DNA of 64,000 bases from Comamonas avium (GCF_014836675.1 NZ_JACSQK010000005.1:234392-298391), one strand, 5' to 3'; shown: positions 1 to 10,234, counted from the first letter of the stretch. Notes: generated by a model not told the origin, from the letters alone. Numbers and translations: made by a program.

Positions 1-1
1 T

Positions 2-2245
2 GCGCAAGTGCTGACGGCTGACGGCAAGGAGCTGGCCATTTTCAAGCGCAGCAACCGTCAATGGGTCACGCTGGGGCAGGTTGCGCCTGCCGTGATCGAT
101 GCCTTGATTGCCACCGAAGACCACCGCTTCTATGACCACTTTGGCATGGACCTGCGGCGCACCGCATCTTCGATTTTTTATTCTCTGCAGGGTGACCTGC
201 AAGGTGGCTCCACACTCACGCAGCAACTGGCGCGCAACCTGTACCCGGAAGAAATTGGCCGCTCGGCCAGCTTGAACCGCAAGCTCAAGGAAGCCGTTAC
301 GGCGTTCAAGATTGAAGCGCTGTACAGCAAAGATGAGATCTTGGAAACCTATCTCAACACGGTTCCCTTTCTCTACAACGCCTGGGGTATTGAAATGGCG
401 GCCCGCACTTACTTTGACAAGTCGGCAGCCAAACTTTCGGTGATTGAGGCGGCCACGCTGGTGGGCATGCTCAAGGGCACCAGCTATTACAACCCCGTGC
501 GCAATCCCGAACGTGCGGTAGAGCGGCGCAACACCGTGCTGTCACAGATGGCCAAGCGCGAGGTACTGTCGCAGGCCGATTTCTTGCGTCTTAAAAAGCA
601 GCCGCTGCGGCTGAATTTTGAGCGCCAGGAGGCCCCTTCGGGCATGGCGCCGCACTTTGCACAGCAGGTGCGCAAGTGGCTGATCGACTGGGCCGACAGC
701 GAGGGGTACAACATCTACGCAGACGGTCTGGTGGTGCACACCACGCTGGATGCACGCATGCAGTCCATGGCGACGCAGGCGGTGCGCAACCACACCAAGG
801 CTTTGCAATCGATTGCCAACACCAACTGGAGCAAAAGCGATGGCTGGCGCAACGACAACCCGCTGGTGCAGAGCATGGTGCGGGAGTCGAGCACCTTTGC
901 GGCATTGCGCGAGAAAGGGCAAAGCGCCCCTGACGCCTTGCAGGCGCTGCTCAAAGACAAAGCTTTCATGCAGCAACTGCGCCAGGACAAGACACGGATT
1001 GAGGCCGGCTTTGTGGCCATGGACCCCGATACCGCCAGTGTTCGTGCCTGGGTGGGTAGCCGGGACTTTGCAGTCGATGCCTATGACCATGTGCAGCAGG
1101 CACGCAGACAGCCGGGTTCTACCTTCAAACCCTTTGTATATGGCGCTGCGCTGCAGGATGGACTGTCGCCCGATGACGAGCGCGTAGATACAGCGGTTGA
1201 AATCAAACTGGCCGGCGGTGAAGTGTGGCGGCCCAGCGATGCGGGAGCACCTTCGGGCAAGCGCATGACGTTGCGTGATGCGCTGGCGTATTCCAAGAAC
1301 ACCATCACAGCGCAGCTGGTGCAGGAGGTAGGGCCAGCCGCCGTGGCCAAGCTGGCACGCAACCTCGGGGTGCGCAGCAGCCACCTGGATGCTGTTCCCG
1401 CGCTGGCCTTGGGGGCCAGCCCTGTGACTTTGCTGGACATGACCAATGCCTACGGCAGTCTGGTACGTGGTGGGCAATACCGCTCTCCGCTGATCGTCAC
1501 GCGCATCGAAGATCGCAATGGCAAGCTGCTGGCACAGTTTGCACCGCATGCCGCGCAAAAGGCGATGGATCTGCAAGACAGCTACGCCTTGATCGACATG
1601 CTGCGCGGCGTGGTGGACAAAGGCACGGCTCGAGATATCCGGCGGCGCTGGGGCATCAAAGACGATGTGGCGGGCAAAACGGGCACCACGCAAAACAACG
1701 CCGATGGCTGGTTCATCTTGATGCACCCGCAATTGGTGGCAGGCGCATGGGCCGGGTTTAACGACGCGCGCATTACCCTGCGCAGCGATTACTGGGGCCA
1801 GGGTGCGCGCAGTGCCTTGCCCATGGTGGGTGACTTCACATCGCGGGCGCTGCGCAGCAAAGACATTGACCGCCATGTACGGTTTACCGAGCCAGAGTCT
1901 TCGCAGTGGTGGGCCAATCTGAAAGAAGGCGTGCGCCATCGGCTCACTGCATGGTGGGGGGATGACATCCAGCCCACAGCGAGCCAGCCTGCACGCAAAA
2001 CTGTGCCTGCTGCGCTGCCCCAGCCTGAGCCAGTGCCTGTGCACCCTGCAGAGCCGGCGCAAGAGGTGATTGAAGAGTCCACACCTGCGCTGCCAGCACC
2101 CAGTGCGCCAGAGCCTGTGCCACCAGCCGATGAGCTGGATGTGTGGATGAATCAATGGTCAGGGCCTGCCGCAGAGCCAGCCTCCAGCACAGACTACGAA
2201 GCAACGCCCCCCGCTGTTCTGGGCAGACCTTTGAACAAGCCGTAA
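2..2245 (+). CDS. class A penicillin-binding protein (glycosyltransferase/transpeptidase), 5' truncated by window
   Basis: Bifunctional peptidoglycan synthase that polymerises lipid II and cross-links stem peptides in the periplasm. The frame is open at the first bases, so the membrane anchor lies upstream; residues are counted here from an in-frame GTG at 8. The GT51 domain shows EDHRFYDHFG (catalytic Glu37), GGSTLTQQLARNLY and KDEILETYLN. The transpeptidase domain shows STFK (nucleophile Ser371), SKN (429-431) and KTG (557-559). The last 90 or so residues are a Pro/Ala/Glu-rich tail that looks unstructured. Motif order fits the PBP1A/1B class. Without the N terminus I cannot say which paralogue this is, so no symbol is given. 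Confidence 0.93.
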   Translation, partial: AQVLTADGKELAIFKRSNRQWVTLGQVAPAVIDALIATEDHRFYDHFGMDLRRTASSIFYSLQGDLQGGSTLTQQLARNLYPEEIGRSASLNRKLKEAVTAFKIEALYSKDEILETYLNTVPFLYNAWGIEMAARTYFDKSAAKLSVIEAATLVGMLKGTSYYNPVRNPERAVERRNTVLSQMAKREVLSQADFLRLKKQPLRLNFERQEAPSGMAPHFAQQVRKWLIDWADSEGYNIYADGLVVHTTLDARMQSMATQAVRNHTKALQSIANTNWSKSDGWRNDNPLVQSMVRESSTFAALREKGQSAPDALQALLKDKAFMQQLRQDKTRIEAGFVAMDPDTASVRAWVGSRDFAVDAYDHVQQARRQPGSTFKPFVYGAALQDGLSPDDERVDTAVEIKLAGGEVWRPSDAGAPSGKRMTLRDALAYSKNTITAQLVQEVGPAAVAKLARNLGVRSSHLDAVPALALGASPVTLLDMTNAYGSLVRGGQYRSPLIVTRIEDRNGKLLAQFAPHAAQKAMDLQDSYALIDMLRGVVDKGTARDIRRRWGIKDDVAGKTGTTQNNADGWFILMHPQLVAGAWAGFNDARITLRSDYWGQGARSALPMVGDFTSRALRSKDIDRHVRFTEPESSQWWANLKEGVRHRLTAWWGDDIQPTASQPARKTVPAALPQPEPVPVHPAEPAQEVIEESTPALPAPSAPEPVPPADELDVWMNQWSGPAAEPASSTDYEATPPAVLGRPLNKP

Positions 2246-2526
2246 GCATGGGCATAGCCCTTTTGCAGCGGTGCTGCATTGGAGGCGTAATAAAGATGAC
2301 GCATTAAAAAAGACGTCAGCTCTGCTGGGAGTAACAGCTTCAGCTCTTAAAAGTACGGTGTCTGTGTTGCTGGGTTATTTATCAGATGCCAAGGCGTGAT
2401 GGTCACAGCCACGTCTGAAGCTGCTTCATTCAGAGGCCCCTGTGGGTAGAATTTTTAGGTGCTAGCGAAGTCAGCAGAGCGTACCTGCACGGCTCTGGCC
2501 GACATGTTGCGCAATGGCCGAAGGCT

Positions 2527-3666
2527 TCAACGAGATTGCACCAGCAGATTGCCGGTGATTTCGGACACGCTTTTCACACTGGTCAGTGTCATGGCCACGC
2601 GCATTTCTTTTTCCAGTAGATCGAGCAGATGGCTCACGCCTGCGCCGCCTTGTGCCGCCAGTGCATAGATAAAAGCACGGCCAATCATGGTGCAATCGGC
2701 TCCCAGGGCCAGCATGCGCACAATGTCCAATCCATTGCGAATGCCTGAGTCCGCCAGAATTTTGATTTGGCCTTTGACTGCATCGGCGATGGCAGGCAAA
2801 GCACGTGCCGAAGAAAGCACGCCATCAAGCTGGCGGCCACCGTGGTTGGAGACGATGATGCCGTCGGCACCAAAACGAACGGCGTCCTTGGCATCTTCGG
2901 GATCAAGAATGCCCTTGATGACCATCGGACCCTTCCAGAAGTCGCGAATCCACTCCAGATCGCGCCACGAGATCGATGGATCGAAATTCGCACCCAGATA
3001 ACCCATGTAGTCTTCCAGACTGACGTTCTTGCCCATATAGGTTGATATGTTGCCCAGCGTATGCGGGCGCCCCATCAGGCCCACGTCCATCGCCCAGTGT
3101 GGGTGGGTCATGGATTGCAGATAGCGGCGCATGGCGGCGTTGGGGCCACTCATGCCAGAGTGTGCATCGCGGTAACGGGCACCTGGCACGGGCATGTCAA
3201 CGGTGAACACCAAGGTGGTGACACCCGCCGCCTGAGCGCGTTCCAGCGCATTTTTCAAGAAGCCGCGATCCTTCAGGACATACAGCTGAAACCACATGGG
3301 GCGCTGGATTCTGGGTGCGACTTCTTCGATTGCACAGACCGAGACACTGGACATGGTGAAGGGAATTCCCTTTTTGTCCGCGGCCATGGCAGCCTGCACT
3401 TCGCCACGCCGGGCAAACATGCCTGTCAGTCCCACGGGAGCCAGCGCCACAGGCATAGAGAGCTTTTCTCCAAATAACTCAATGCTGGTATCAAGCTGGC
3501 TCATGTCCTTGAGCACGCGCTGGCGCAGGGCAACCTCTGAGAGGTCGCTGACATTGTGTGCCAGTGTTTTTTCGGCGTAAGCACCGCCGTCGATGTAGTG
3601 AAACAGAAAAGGTGGTAGCCGCTTTTGAGCGGCCGCACGGTAGTCGGTGGTGGATGAAATGATCAT
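2527..3666 (-). CDS. lldD: FMN-dependent L-lactate dehydrogenase (quinone)
   Basis: Oxidises L-lactate to pyruvate and passes electrons to the membrane quinone pool. At 379 residues it matches the usual LldD length (about 380-396). The FMN-dependent alpha-hydroxy-acid dehydrogenase fold is complete: the N-terminal stretch ends in [10 protein letters not shown], and SNHGGRQLD carries the catalytic His275. [20 protein letters not shown] and IGRAF form the phosphate-binding end of the barrel. The start codon overlaps the stop of lldR by four bases (ATGA), so translation is probably coupled. It is the last gene of the leftward lldP-lldR-lldD operon. Downstream there is about 280 bp with no clear gene or terminator. 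Confidence 0.96.
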   Translation of the reverse strand: MIISSTTDYRAAAQKRLPPFLFHYIDGGAYAEKTLAHNVSDLSEVALRQRVLKDMSQLDTSIELFGEKLSMPVALAPVGLTGMFARRGEVQAAMAADKKGIPFTMSSVSVCAIEEVAPRIQRPMWFQLYVLKDRGFLKNALERAQAAGVTTLVFTVDMPVPGARYRDAHSGMSGPNAAMRRYLQSMTHPHWAMDVGLMGRPHTLGNISTYMGKNVSLEDYMGYLGANFDPSISWRDLEWIRDFWKGPMVIKGILDPEDAKDAVRFGADGIIVSNHGGRQLDGVLSSARALPAIADAVKGQIKILADSGIRNGLDIVRMLALGADCTMIGRAFIYALAAQGGAGVSHLLDLLEKEMRVAMTLTSVKSVSEITGNLLVQSR

Positions 3667-4424
3667 GAAAAAGTCATCTGTGCAGATGAAAAACGTCCGA
3701 GTCGCTGAAGGCGGGCATCGTCGGCATCGGCCTCGAGCAGTTTTTCGTGGACGAAGGCCAAATGCTCACCAATCACGGCTTTTGCCTGCTCGGGCTCGCC
3801 GCAAACTATGGCTTGCATCAGGTCGTGGTGTTGCTGTGTCAGCCTTGCCAGTACCTTGGGGTCTTTGTGTACAAACATCTCGCGACGGTTTTGGGCCACG
3901 GTATTGAGCACCATTTCAAACAGGCTACGCATCGCTTGCACCACCACTATGTTGTGAGAGGCTTCGGCAATTGCCAGATGAAACTGGGTATCAGCACGAG
4001 CGGCGTTGTCTGCGTCGTGGATGTTCTGGTGATTCAGCATCTCGTCAAAGCAGCTACGAATGCGATCGCGGTCTTTGTCTGTGGCGCGTTGGGCCGCCAG
4101 CCAAGCGGTGCCAGTTTCTAGAATTTGGCGCGCTTCCAGTACGTCATAGCGGTACTGGGGGTCATCGCGCATCAGGGGTACCAGGGGAGAGATGGCCTGG
4201 TCGCTCCACAGGGGAGCGTGTGCGCACACAAAGGTGCCGGAGCCCACGCGACTTTCCAAAATACCGCGGCTCGAGAGTCTTTGAATGGCTTCGCGCAGTG
4301 CGGCGCGCGAGACGCCCAGCTCTTCGGCCAACTGCCGCTCAGCCGGCAGGCGCTGGCCGGGCTGCAGTTGTCTTTGCTGCACGAGCACATAAAGTTGCTC
4401 GGCTAGTTGGTCAGAAAGGCGCAT
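3663..4424 (-). CDS. lldR: FadR-subfamily GntR regulator of lactate use
   Basis: Transcription factor expected to repress (or, with L-lactate, activate) the lld operon. The N-terminal winged helix-turn-helix covers about residues 1-70, with the GntR signature [20 protein letters not shown] and [18 protein letters not shown]. The C-terminal FCD ligand domain follows from about residue 90, with metal/ligand-type residues in [14 protein letters not shown] and the closing His in EHLAFVHEK. It lies between lldP (70 bp upstream) and lldD (4 bp overlap), the E. coli lldPRD order. The two palindromes upstream of lldP have the sequence expected for this family. Assignment is by family and context. Confidence 0.92.
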   Translation of the reverse strand: MRLSDQLAEQLYVLVQQRQLQPGQRLPAERQLAEELGVSRAALREAIQRLSSRGILESRVGSGTFVCAHAPLWSDQAISPLVPLMRDDPQYRYDVLEARQILETGTAWLAAQRATDKDRDRIRSCFDEMLNHQNIHDADNAARADTQFHLAIAEASHNIVVVQAMRSLFEMVLNTVAQNRREMFVHKDPKVLARLTQQHHDLMQAIVCGEPEQAKAVIGEHLAFVHEKLLEADADDARLQRLGRFSSAQMTFS

Positions 4425-4494
4425 AGCTTTGGTTCACAGCACGGGTGGTGCCGCGACGATCTCTTTGCCAGCTCAAGAGAGTCGCGGTACGGGT

Positions 4495-6312
4495 TTAGCG
4501 GGCTGCCGCCAGCGACTCGCCAGAGGTTGGTACCTGTGGCTTGTCTTTGGATGCTTTCAATGGCGTGCCCTTGGCTGCCGAAAAACCGAACAGCACCAGA
4601 ACCAGCCACACCAGCGCTGCGGCCCACCACAGCATATTGCCGGTGATGAGTGCCTGGCCGATCAAGCCCGCTTGAATGCAGTAGTAGGCCATAGGAAGCA
4701 ATGTCTTGCGAATGACTTCACCTTCACGGTTCATCATGCCTACAACAGCGCCAGCAGCCACAACGTTGTGTACGCAGATCATGTTGCCGGCTGCTCCTCC
4801 AACGGCCTGCAATGCCACCACGATGGCGGACTGGTCAATATTCAAACCAATTTGCTGAGCGGTGGAGAACTGGAAGTAGGAGAACATCATGTTGCTGACG
4901 GTGTTGGAGCCAGCAATGAAAGCGCCCAGACTGCCGACCCAAGGCGAGACATTAGGCCAGGCACTGCCAGCGACGGCGGCAGCGCCTTGGGCCAGTACCA
5001 GAGGCATGCTCAGCATCGAGCCATCAGCAGAAGCCGAGTTAATGAACACCTGCACCATAGGTACGGCCAGCAGCAGTGCCGGAGCCGCTTCCACCATAGT
5101 GTGGGCTGAAGACTTTACGGCGCGGCCATACTGGCCTTGCTTCATGCGGAAGATGAAGATACAGGCCAGCGATGCCAGCAGCAGGATGAATCCAGGCGAG
5201 TACAGGAACTGCGCGGATGGAGAAATACTGGTGCCAAACAAAGCTGGGATCTTCAGCGTTGTCAAGGGGCCGGTCAGGAAGGCCTTCAGCGGTGCCACGG
5301 TGCGGGTGAGGATCAGCAGTGCCACAACCAGTACGTAGGGAGAGAAGGCGCGCAGCACTGAGAACTTGGGTGTGCTGGCAGCTTCGTCTCCTGAATCGCT
5401 GGAGACTGTACCCATCCACTTTTTGTCCCAGTCTGAGCGAGGAGGGAAATCAAAGCTTTGTTTGGGAACCAGAAAGCCTTTTTTCGCGGCGCTGATCACA
5501 ATGACCAGGCCGACCAGCGCGCCCACCATGGACGGAAATTCAGGGCCAAGTACGCGAGCGATCAGGTAGTAGGGCAGGGTAAAAGCCACACCAGCGAACA
5601 GCGCAAACTTCCAAGCCTTCAAGCCTTCGGTGAAAGACTGATTGGAGCCAAAGAAGCGGGTGAGCATGCCGCACAGCAGCAGCGGAATAACGACACCGAC
5701 CAGCGCGTGAATCAACGCCACGTTATCAACGATTTGCAGCAGGTAGTCCATGGGCTGCATCGGGGTGAGCAACTGTGCTACATCCGCCTTGTTATCAATG
5801 CCCGAACGCACACCCACCAGGATGGGGGTACCCACCGCGCCAAAAGACACGGGAGTCGACTGGATCACCAGCACAGCCATCACCGCAGCCATAGCGGGAA
5901 AGCCCAGTGCCAGCAGCAGCGGAGCACCCACAGCCGAAGGCGTGCCAAAGCCCGAGGAGCCTTCAATCAGAGAGCCGAACAACCACGCCACGATGATGAC
6001 CTGCACGCGGCGATCGGGCGAAATATCCATGAAACCTTGGCGAATCGCCAGCAGTGCACCGCTTTCTTTCAGCGTGTTCAGTAGCAGCACAGCTCCAAAG
6101 ACGATGAACAGCAAGGTGATGGCGGTGACCACGCCATTGATGGTGGCTGCCGCGATCATTGCTCCTGGTGCTTGCCAGACAAACAGCGCTAACAGGGCCG
6201 TAACGATGTAGGCAGAACTCATGGAGAGCTTGGCTGATCGCCCTAAAACCACCATTAAAAGAAAAACCACCGCAATAGGTGCGAGGGCTAAAAGCGTATG
6301 TCCAAAGTTCAT
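4495..6312 (-). CDS. lldP: L-lactate permease
   Basis: Inner-membrane lactate/proton symporter of the LctP family, importing L- and D-lactate or glycolate. The 605 residues are slightly longer than E. coli LldP (551). The protein is strongly hydrophobic with a dozen or more predicted membrane segments, the conserved [20 protein letters not shown] stretch near residues 115-135, and a C-terminal [19 protein letters not shown] block typical of the family. The start is supported by an AGGAG about nine bases upstream. It is the first gene of the lld operon, so both operators in the upstream gap should control transporter, regulator and dehydrogenase together. Confidence 0.95.
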   Translation of the reverse strand: MNFGHTLLALAPIAVVFLLMVVLGRSAKLSMSSAYIVTALLALFVWQAPGAMIAAATINGVVTAITLLFIVFGAVLLLNTLKESGALLAIRQGFMDISPDRRVQVIIVAWLFGSLIEGSSGFGTPSAVGAPLLLALGFPAMAAVMAVLVIQSTPVSFGAVGTPILVGVRSGIDNKADVAQLLTPMQPMDYLLQIVDNVALIHALVGVVIPLLLCGMLTRFFGSNQSFTEGLKAWKFALFAGVAFTLPYYLIARVLGPEFPSMVGALVGLVIVISAAKKGFLVPKQSFDFPPRSDWDKKWMGTVSSDSGDEAASTPKFSVLRAFSPYVLVVALLILTRTVAPLKAFLTGPLTTLKIPALFGTSISPSAQFLYSPGFILLLASLACIFIFRMKQGQYGRAVKSSAHTMVEAAPALLLAVPMVQVFINSASADGSMLSMPLVLAQGAAAVAGSAWPNVSPWVGSLGAFIAGSNTVSNMMFSYFQFSTAQQIGLNIDQSAIVVALQAVGGAAGNMICVHNVVAAGAVVGMMNREGEVIRKTLLPMAYYCIQAGLIGQALITGNMLWWAAALVWLVLVLFGFSAAKGTPLKASKDKPQVPTSGESLAAAR

Positions 6313-6395
6313 GCCTGTTGTCTCCTAAAAACTGACAGAGGTCTGGCATGGCCTGGCAGCTTTGAGCCGGCGCATGGCAAATCTGTGTCTTGTGT

Positions 6396-6410
6396 ATTGG
6401 TATTACCAAT
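6396..6410. promoter_or_regulatory. LldR operator, promoter-proximal
   Basis: ATTGGTATTACCAAT is a perfect 7-1-7 inverted repeat, 84 bp upstream of the lldP start. It agrees with the FadR/LldR/PdhR-type operator core TTGGT-n3-ACCAA. Binding by LldR is inferred from family knowledge and location. Confidence 0.75.
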
Positions 6411-6490
6411 ATCTGATATCGGATGGATGCGGAATTTTAAAAACTGCGGTCCTTAGAGACGTAGATGGTTTTCCCTTGGTGTTTTAAAGA

Positions 6491-6509
6491 AAATTGGTAA
6501 GACCAATTT
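6491..6509. promoter_or_regulatory. LldR operator, distal
   Basis: AAATTGGTAAGACCAATTT is a perfect 8-3-8 inverted repeat sharing the TTGGT/ACCAA core with the proximal site. Its centre is about 97 bp from the centre of that site. A flanking operator pair like this in E. coli allows LldR looping over the promoter. Confidence 0.78.
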
Positions 6510-6826
6510 GATTGCCTAGTCTGAATTTTTAACGCAGATCAAGCTCGTCAACTTTGAAAATTGCACCAGGCTCTGGTGCCTGTCTTCAGTGATCTGATAC
6601 CAGATAGGCCGCAGCCAAGTGCGCAGGCAGGCTTGGCTGGCAACTGCAACGCTGCTTGCCTTTGTGCGTTGTGGGTGAGGCCGCCCCCGTTTAAGGGAGA
6701 ACAAGTCTTGGGTACTTTTTGAACGCCAGATGCCAGCGAAATAGGCGCGCACCTGGCGGGTGCTGGCTGCAAAAAAAGAGCGAACCCACAGGCCCATACA
6801 GCCGTTGCCACCACAGATACTGCTTT

Positions 6827-6898
6827 CCCAAGCCCCAAGCCCCAAGCCCCAAGCCCCAAGCCCCAAGCCCCAAGCCCCAAGCCCCAAGCCCCAAGCCC
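6827..6898. repeat. (CCCCAAG)n heptamer tandem repeat, G-quadruplex-prone on the minus strand
   Basis: Nine exact full copies of CCCCAAG run head to tail, with partial copies at both ends. On the minus strand this gives about ten GGGG runs each separated by CTT, the classic geometry for G-quadruplexes. It lies in the divergent gap between the lld operon and the permease gene, ending about 58 bp before the chosen permease start. The rest of this roughly 640-bp gap (6313-6956) holds the two LldR operators; I see no gene in it, and open frames across the repeat are artefacts of low complexity. Confidence 0.95.
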
Positions 6899-6956
6899 AA
6901 TGCGCGGGAAAGCCCGCTGCGGTCTCAGGGCTGGCCCTTGCGGTAAGGTGCGTGCT

Positions 6957-9479
6957 ATGACAATGAGCTTTTTGCAACTGGGATGGCGCACGCTGTGGCG
7001 CGATGCGCGTGCAGGCGAGCTGCGCTTGCTGTGGGTGGCCGTGACCCTGGCGGTGGCAGCGCTGACATCGGTGGCGTTTTTTGCCAACCGCCTTGAGGCA
7101 GGTCTGGAGCGGGACGCACGCCAGTTGCTCGGGGGCGATGTGGTCATCGCCAGCCAGGACGGGCAGTTGCAAAGCTTTGTGCAGCGGGCGCAGCAAGAGG
7201 GCTTGCGCCATGTGACCACCTTGGTTTTCCCCTCAATGGGGCGTGCCACCGACGAGCGTGGCGGCAATGCCCGCTTGATTGCGCTCAAGGCGGTGGAAGA
7301 CGGCTACCCGCTGCGCGGCAGTTTGCGTGTGGCGGACGGGCAGAGTCAGCCCGATGCCGCCACCAACACCATTCCCGCCGCCGGACAGGCGTGGGTAGAC
7401 GCCACGTTGCTGGCAGGCCTGGAGCTGCAGGTGGGCGACGACTTGCTGCTGGGCGATGCCCGCTTGCGCATCAGCCAGTTGCTGACGGCCGAGCCTGACC
7501 GCGGCGCGGGCTTCATGAGCTTTGCCCCGCGCGTGATGATCAATGCACAAGACCTGCAGGCCACGGGGCTGGTGCAGCCAGCCAGTCGTATTACCTGGCG
7601 CCTGGCTGTGGCCGGCGAGAGCGCGCCCGCTTTAGCACGTTACGAAGCATGGGCCAAAGAGCAGGTGGGCGACCACGGCCGGGGCGGGCGGCGTGTCGAG
7701 TCGCTGGAAAGCGGCAGCCCCGAGATGCGCCGTACGCTGGAGCGTGGCGAGAAATTCTTGAGTCTGGTGGCGCTGCTGGCTGCGCTGTTGTCTGCGGTGG
7801 CCGTGGCTTTGGCCGCCCGTGCGTTTGCCCAGCGCCATCTGGATACCGCCGCCATGCTGCGCGTGCTGGGGCTGCCCCAGCGCAGCATTGCACTGGCCTA
7901 TGTATTTGAGTTTGCGGTGGTGGGCCTGCTGTCCAGCCTGCTGGGCGTGGCGCTGGGCTGGGGGGTGCACCACGGCTTTGTGTGGCTGCTGTCCGGTTTG
8001 GTGGCTGAAGGGCTGCCAGCGGCCAACTGGTGGCCAGTGGGCTTTGGCGTGGGCATGGGCTTGACGTTGCTGTTTGCCTTTGGCCTGCCGCCTGTGCTGC
8101 AACTGGCACAGGTGCCGCCACTGCGCGTGCTGCGCCGTGATGTGGGAGCGCTCAAGCCCATGTCGGCTGGTGTGCTGGTGGTTGGCGTGCTGGGTTTTGC
8201 CGCCTTGCTGATGGCGGTAAGCCGCGATGCCACTTTGGGGGGGATTGCCGTGGGCGGCTTTACTGTGGCCACGCTGCTGTTTGCAGGCCTGGCATGGCTG
8301 GCAGTGCAACTGCTGCGCAGGCTGGTCAAAGAAAACACGGCCCCGCGCTGGCTGATTCTGGCTACCCGCCAGCTGGCGGCACGCCCGGGTTATGCGGTGA
8401 TCCAGGTCAGCAGTCTGGCGGTAGGCCTGCTGGCTCTGGTGCTGCTGGTACTGCTGCGCACCGATTTGGTCAGCAGCTGGCGCCAGGCCACGCCGCCTGA
8501 TGCGGCCAACCGCTTTGTCATCAACATCATGCCCGACCAGTCCGAGGCGTTTCAGTCCAACTTGCGGGCGGCAGGCGTGAGCCAGTACGACTGGTATCCC
8601 ATGATTCGGGGGCGTCTGATTGAGGTGAACGGGCAGACCGTCAGCCCTGACAGCTATGCAGATGACCGCGCCCAGCGCATGGTAGAGCGCGAGTTCAACC
8701 TGTCGCACGCCGAGCAAATGCCAGAAAAAAATACCATCGTTGCCGGCCAATGGCTGCCGGGCGAGGCCGATGGTGCCAGCGTGGAAGAGGGCATTGCCAA
8801 AACCCTGAACCTCAAGCTGGGTGACACGCTGGTGTTTGACATTGGCGGCGCGCGCCACAGCGCGCGGCTGACCAGTTTGCGCAAGGTCGACTGGGGCAGC
8901 ATGCGGGCCAACTTCTTCATCATCTTTCCCGTGGCGGATCTGCCTGACGTGCCGTCTACCTATATGGCTGCATACCGTGCGCCCCGGCAGGCCGGGTTTG
9001 ACAATGCGTTGCTGCGCCAGTTTCCGAATGTGACCAATGTGGACATGGACAGCACCATCGCCCAGGTGCAGCGTGTGCTCAATCAGGTCATCCGCGCTGT
9101 GGAGTTTTTGTTTGCCTTCACACTGGCCGCCGGGCTGGTGGTGCTGTTTGCCGCCGTGACGGCCACGCGCGAAGAGCGCGCCCGTGAGTACGCCCTGATG
9201 CGCGCCATGGGGGCGCAAAGCCGCTTGCTGCGCCAGGTGCAGCGCGCTGAGCTGGCGGGGGTGGGGTTGCTGGCGGGCTTTCTGGCCAGCGTGGTGGCCA
9301 TGCTGGTGGGCTGGGCGCTGGCGCGCTGGGTATTTGAATTTACCTGGACTGCTGCCTGGTGGGTGCCGGTGGCCGGTGCGCTGGCCGGGGCACTGCTGGC
9401 GCTGATGGCCGGCTGGTGGGGCTTGCGCGAAGTCTTGCAGCGCCCCGTGATGCACAGCTTGCGCGCAGCGGCAGAATAA
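6957..9479 (+). CDS. FtsX-like ABC transporter permease (YbbP type)
   Basis: Large inner-membrane permease of the MacB/FtsX superfamily in the double-module YbbP layout (840 residues here, about 800 in E. coli YbbP). After an N-terminal membrane helix (LLWVAVTLAVAALTSVAFFA) comes a periplasmic MacB-type core, a first FtsX block of three to four helices near residues 250-420, a second periplasmic region, and a final FtsX block with TATREERAREYALMRAMGA. I chose the ATG that gives MTMSFLQLGWRTLWRDARAG; an in-frame ATG further upstream would add implausible sequence. YbbP normally works with the ATPase YbbA and lipase TesA, but no ATPase gene lies next to it. Substrate unknown. Confidence 0.88.
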   Translation: MTMSFLQLGWRTLWRDARAGELRLLWVAVTLAVAALTSVAFFANRLEAGLERDARQLLGGDVVIASQDGQLQSFVQRAQQEGLRHVTTLVFPSMGRATDERGGNARLIALKAVEDGYPLRGSLRVADGQSQPDAATNTIPAAGQAWVDATLLAGLELQVGDDLLLGDARLRISQLLTAEPDRGAGFMSFAPRVMINAQDLQATGLVQPASRITWRLAVAGESAPALARYEAWAKEQVGDHGRGGRRVESLESGSPEMRRTLERGEKFLSLVALLAALLSAVAVALAARAFAQRHLDTAAMLRVLGLPQRSIALAYVFEFAVVGLLSSLLGVALGWGVHHGFVWLLSGLVAEGLPAANWWPVGFGVGMGLTLLFAFGLPPVLQLAQVPPLRVLRRDVGALKPMSAGVLVVGVLGFAALLMAVSRDATLGGIAVGGFTVATLLFAGLAWLAVQLLRRLVKENTAPRWLILATRQLAARPGYAVIQVSSLAVGLLALVLLVLLRTDLVSSWRQATPPDAANRFVINIMPDQSEAFQSNLRAAGVSQYDWYPMIRGRLIEVNGQTVSPDSYADDRAQRMVEREFNLSHAEQMPEKNTIVAGQWLPGEADGASVEEGIAKTLNLKLGDTLVFDIGGARHSARLTSLRKVDWGSMRANFFIIFPVADLPDVPSTYMAAYRAPRQAGFDNALLRQFPNVTNVDMDSTIAQVQRVLNQVIRAVEFLFAFTLAAGLVVLFAAVTATREERAREYALMRAMGAQSRLLRQVQRAELAGVGLLAGFLASVVAMLVGWALARWVFEFTWTAAWWVPVAGALAGALLALMAGWWGLREVLQRPVMHSLRAAAE

Positions 9480-9482
9480 AAG

Positions 9483-9562
9483 AGAGCTGTCAAGGCTTAT
9501 GTGTGCTTGTTTTCAGATAGTTTTATATCTGAAAACGTTGCAGGTAAAGCGCTGATAGCTCT
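9483..9562. repeat. dispersed nested palindromic element, copy A
   Basis: Outer arms AGAGCTGTCAAGGCTTA and TAAAGCGCTGATAGCTCT are near-complementary. They enclose an inner perfect stem TTTTCAGATA (9510-9519) / TATCTGAAAA (9526-9535). The same architecture and inner core recur at about 40.7 kb and 45.9 kb. It lies between the permease stop and the DksA-type gene. Confidence 0.8.
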
Positions 9563-9654
9563 TGTTTTTTGAATTCGCCCATCCTGCGCTGGATGACGGG
9601 GTTATGCGCACAGTTCCCATTGCCATGGCGCTGCGGCAAGCGCATGCTGGGCCT

Positions 9655-10026
9655 ATGAGCACACAGAAAAACACCCCCATCCAGGCCTTGCGCGAGAGCC
9701 TGCAAGCGCGTGAACAGCAATTGCGCCGCGAGCTGGAGGCTGCCCAGATCGAGCAAGAGCAGCAGGCGCAAGATGCCGAGGACCTGCCGCGCGAGCCCGA
9801 TGCCAACCAGACCCACGAGGTCTCTGACCGCGAGGTGCGCCATGCAGAGCTGCTGCGCGATCAGCAAGAGCTGCAGGCTGTGCGCGCAGCGCTGCAGCGC
9901 ATTGCAGATGGCAGCTACGGTGAGTGTGTGAACTGCGGCAAAGCCATTGCGGTGGAGCGCCTGAAAGCCAACCCTGCCGCCATGCGCTGTATTGCGTGCC
10001 AGACGCAGGCCGAAGCCAAGGCCTAG
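9655..10026 (+). CDS. TraR/DksA-type zinc-finger protein
   Basis: Small (123-residue) protein with a long, highly charged N-terminal coiled coil rich in Gln/Glu/Arg and a C-terminal four-cysteine zinc finger, CVNCGKAIAV...MRCIACQ (C-x2-C-x17-C-x2-C). Members of this family reach into the RNA polymerase secondary channel or bind as small regulators. This one lacks the usual length and tip of true DksA, so it is a paralogue of unknown role. I start at the ATG giving MSTQKNTPIQ; an in-frame upstream extension has no family-like sequence. No strong Shine-Dalgarno is visible. The 208 bp after the stop is low in structure apart from short GGCCTT repeats. Confidence 0.82.
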   Translation: MSTQKNTPIQALRESLQAREQQLRRELEAAQIEQEQQAQDAEDLPREPDANQTHEVSDREVRHAELLRDQQELQAVRAALQRIADGSYGECVNCGKAIAVERLKANPAAMRCIACQTQAEAKA

Positions 10027-10234
10027 GCCTTGGCCTTGGCCTGCAACACTGCCCTTGATACACGCCGCTGCTGGCCTTGTCGCAGGCCGGTACAGCCTTG
10101 CACTGCACTGCACTGCGCTGGATGGCTTGCGGCTTTGCGCCACGTCTTCAAGGCACACCAAAGAGTGGCGCGGTGGCGCTGGCTGCGTTGGATCGATGGC
10201 TGCCATGGGGGCCAGCCTTCTGACTGGACTGGGC

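Noticed and set aside
542-2155. 537-codon minus-strand frame opposite the penicillin-binding protein gene
   Set aside because: No domain; the plus strand has intact catalytic motifs.
6516-7288. Minus-strand frames with a repeated GLGAWGL peptide
   Set aside because: The repeat is produced by the CCCCAAG tandem array; no ribosome site or conserved sequence on either side.
7632-9455. 607-codon minus-strand frame opposite the FtsX-type permease
   Set aside because: Composition rich in His, Gln and Arg, with no domain; shadow of the permease reading frame.
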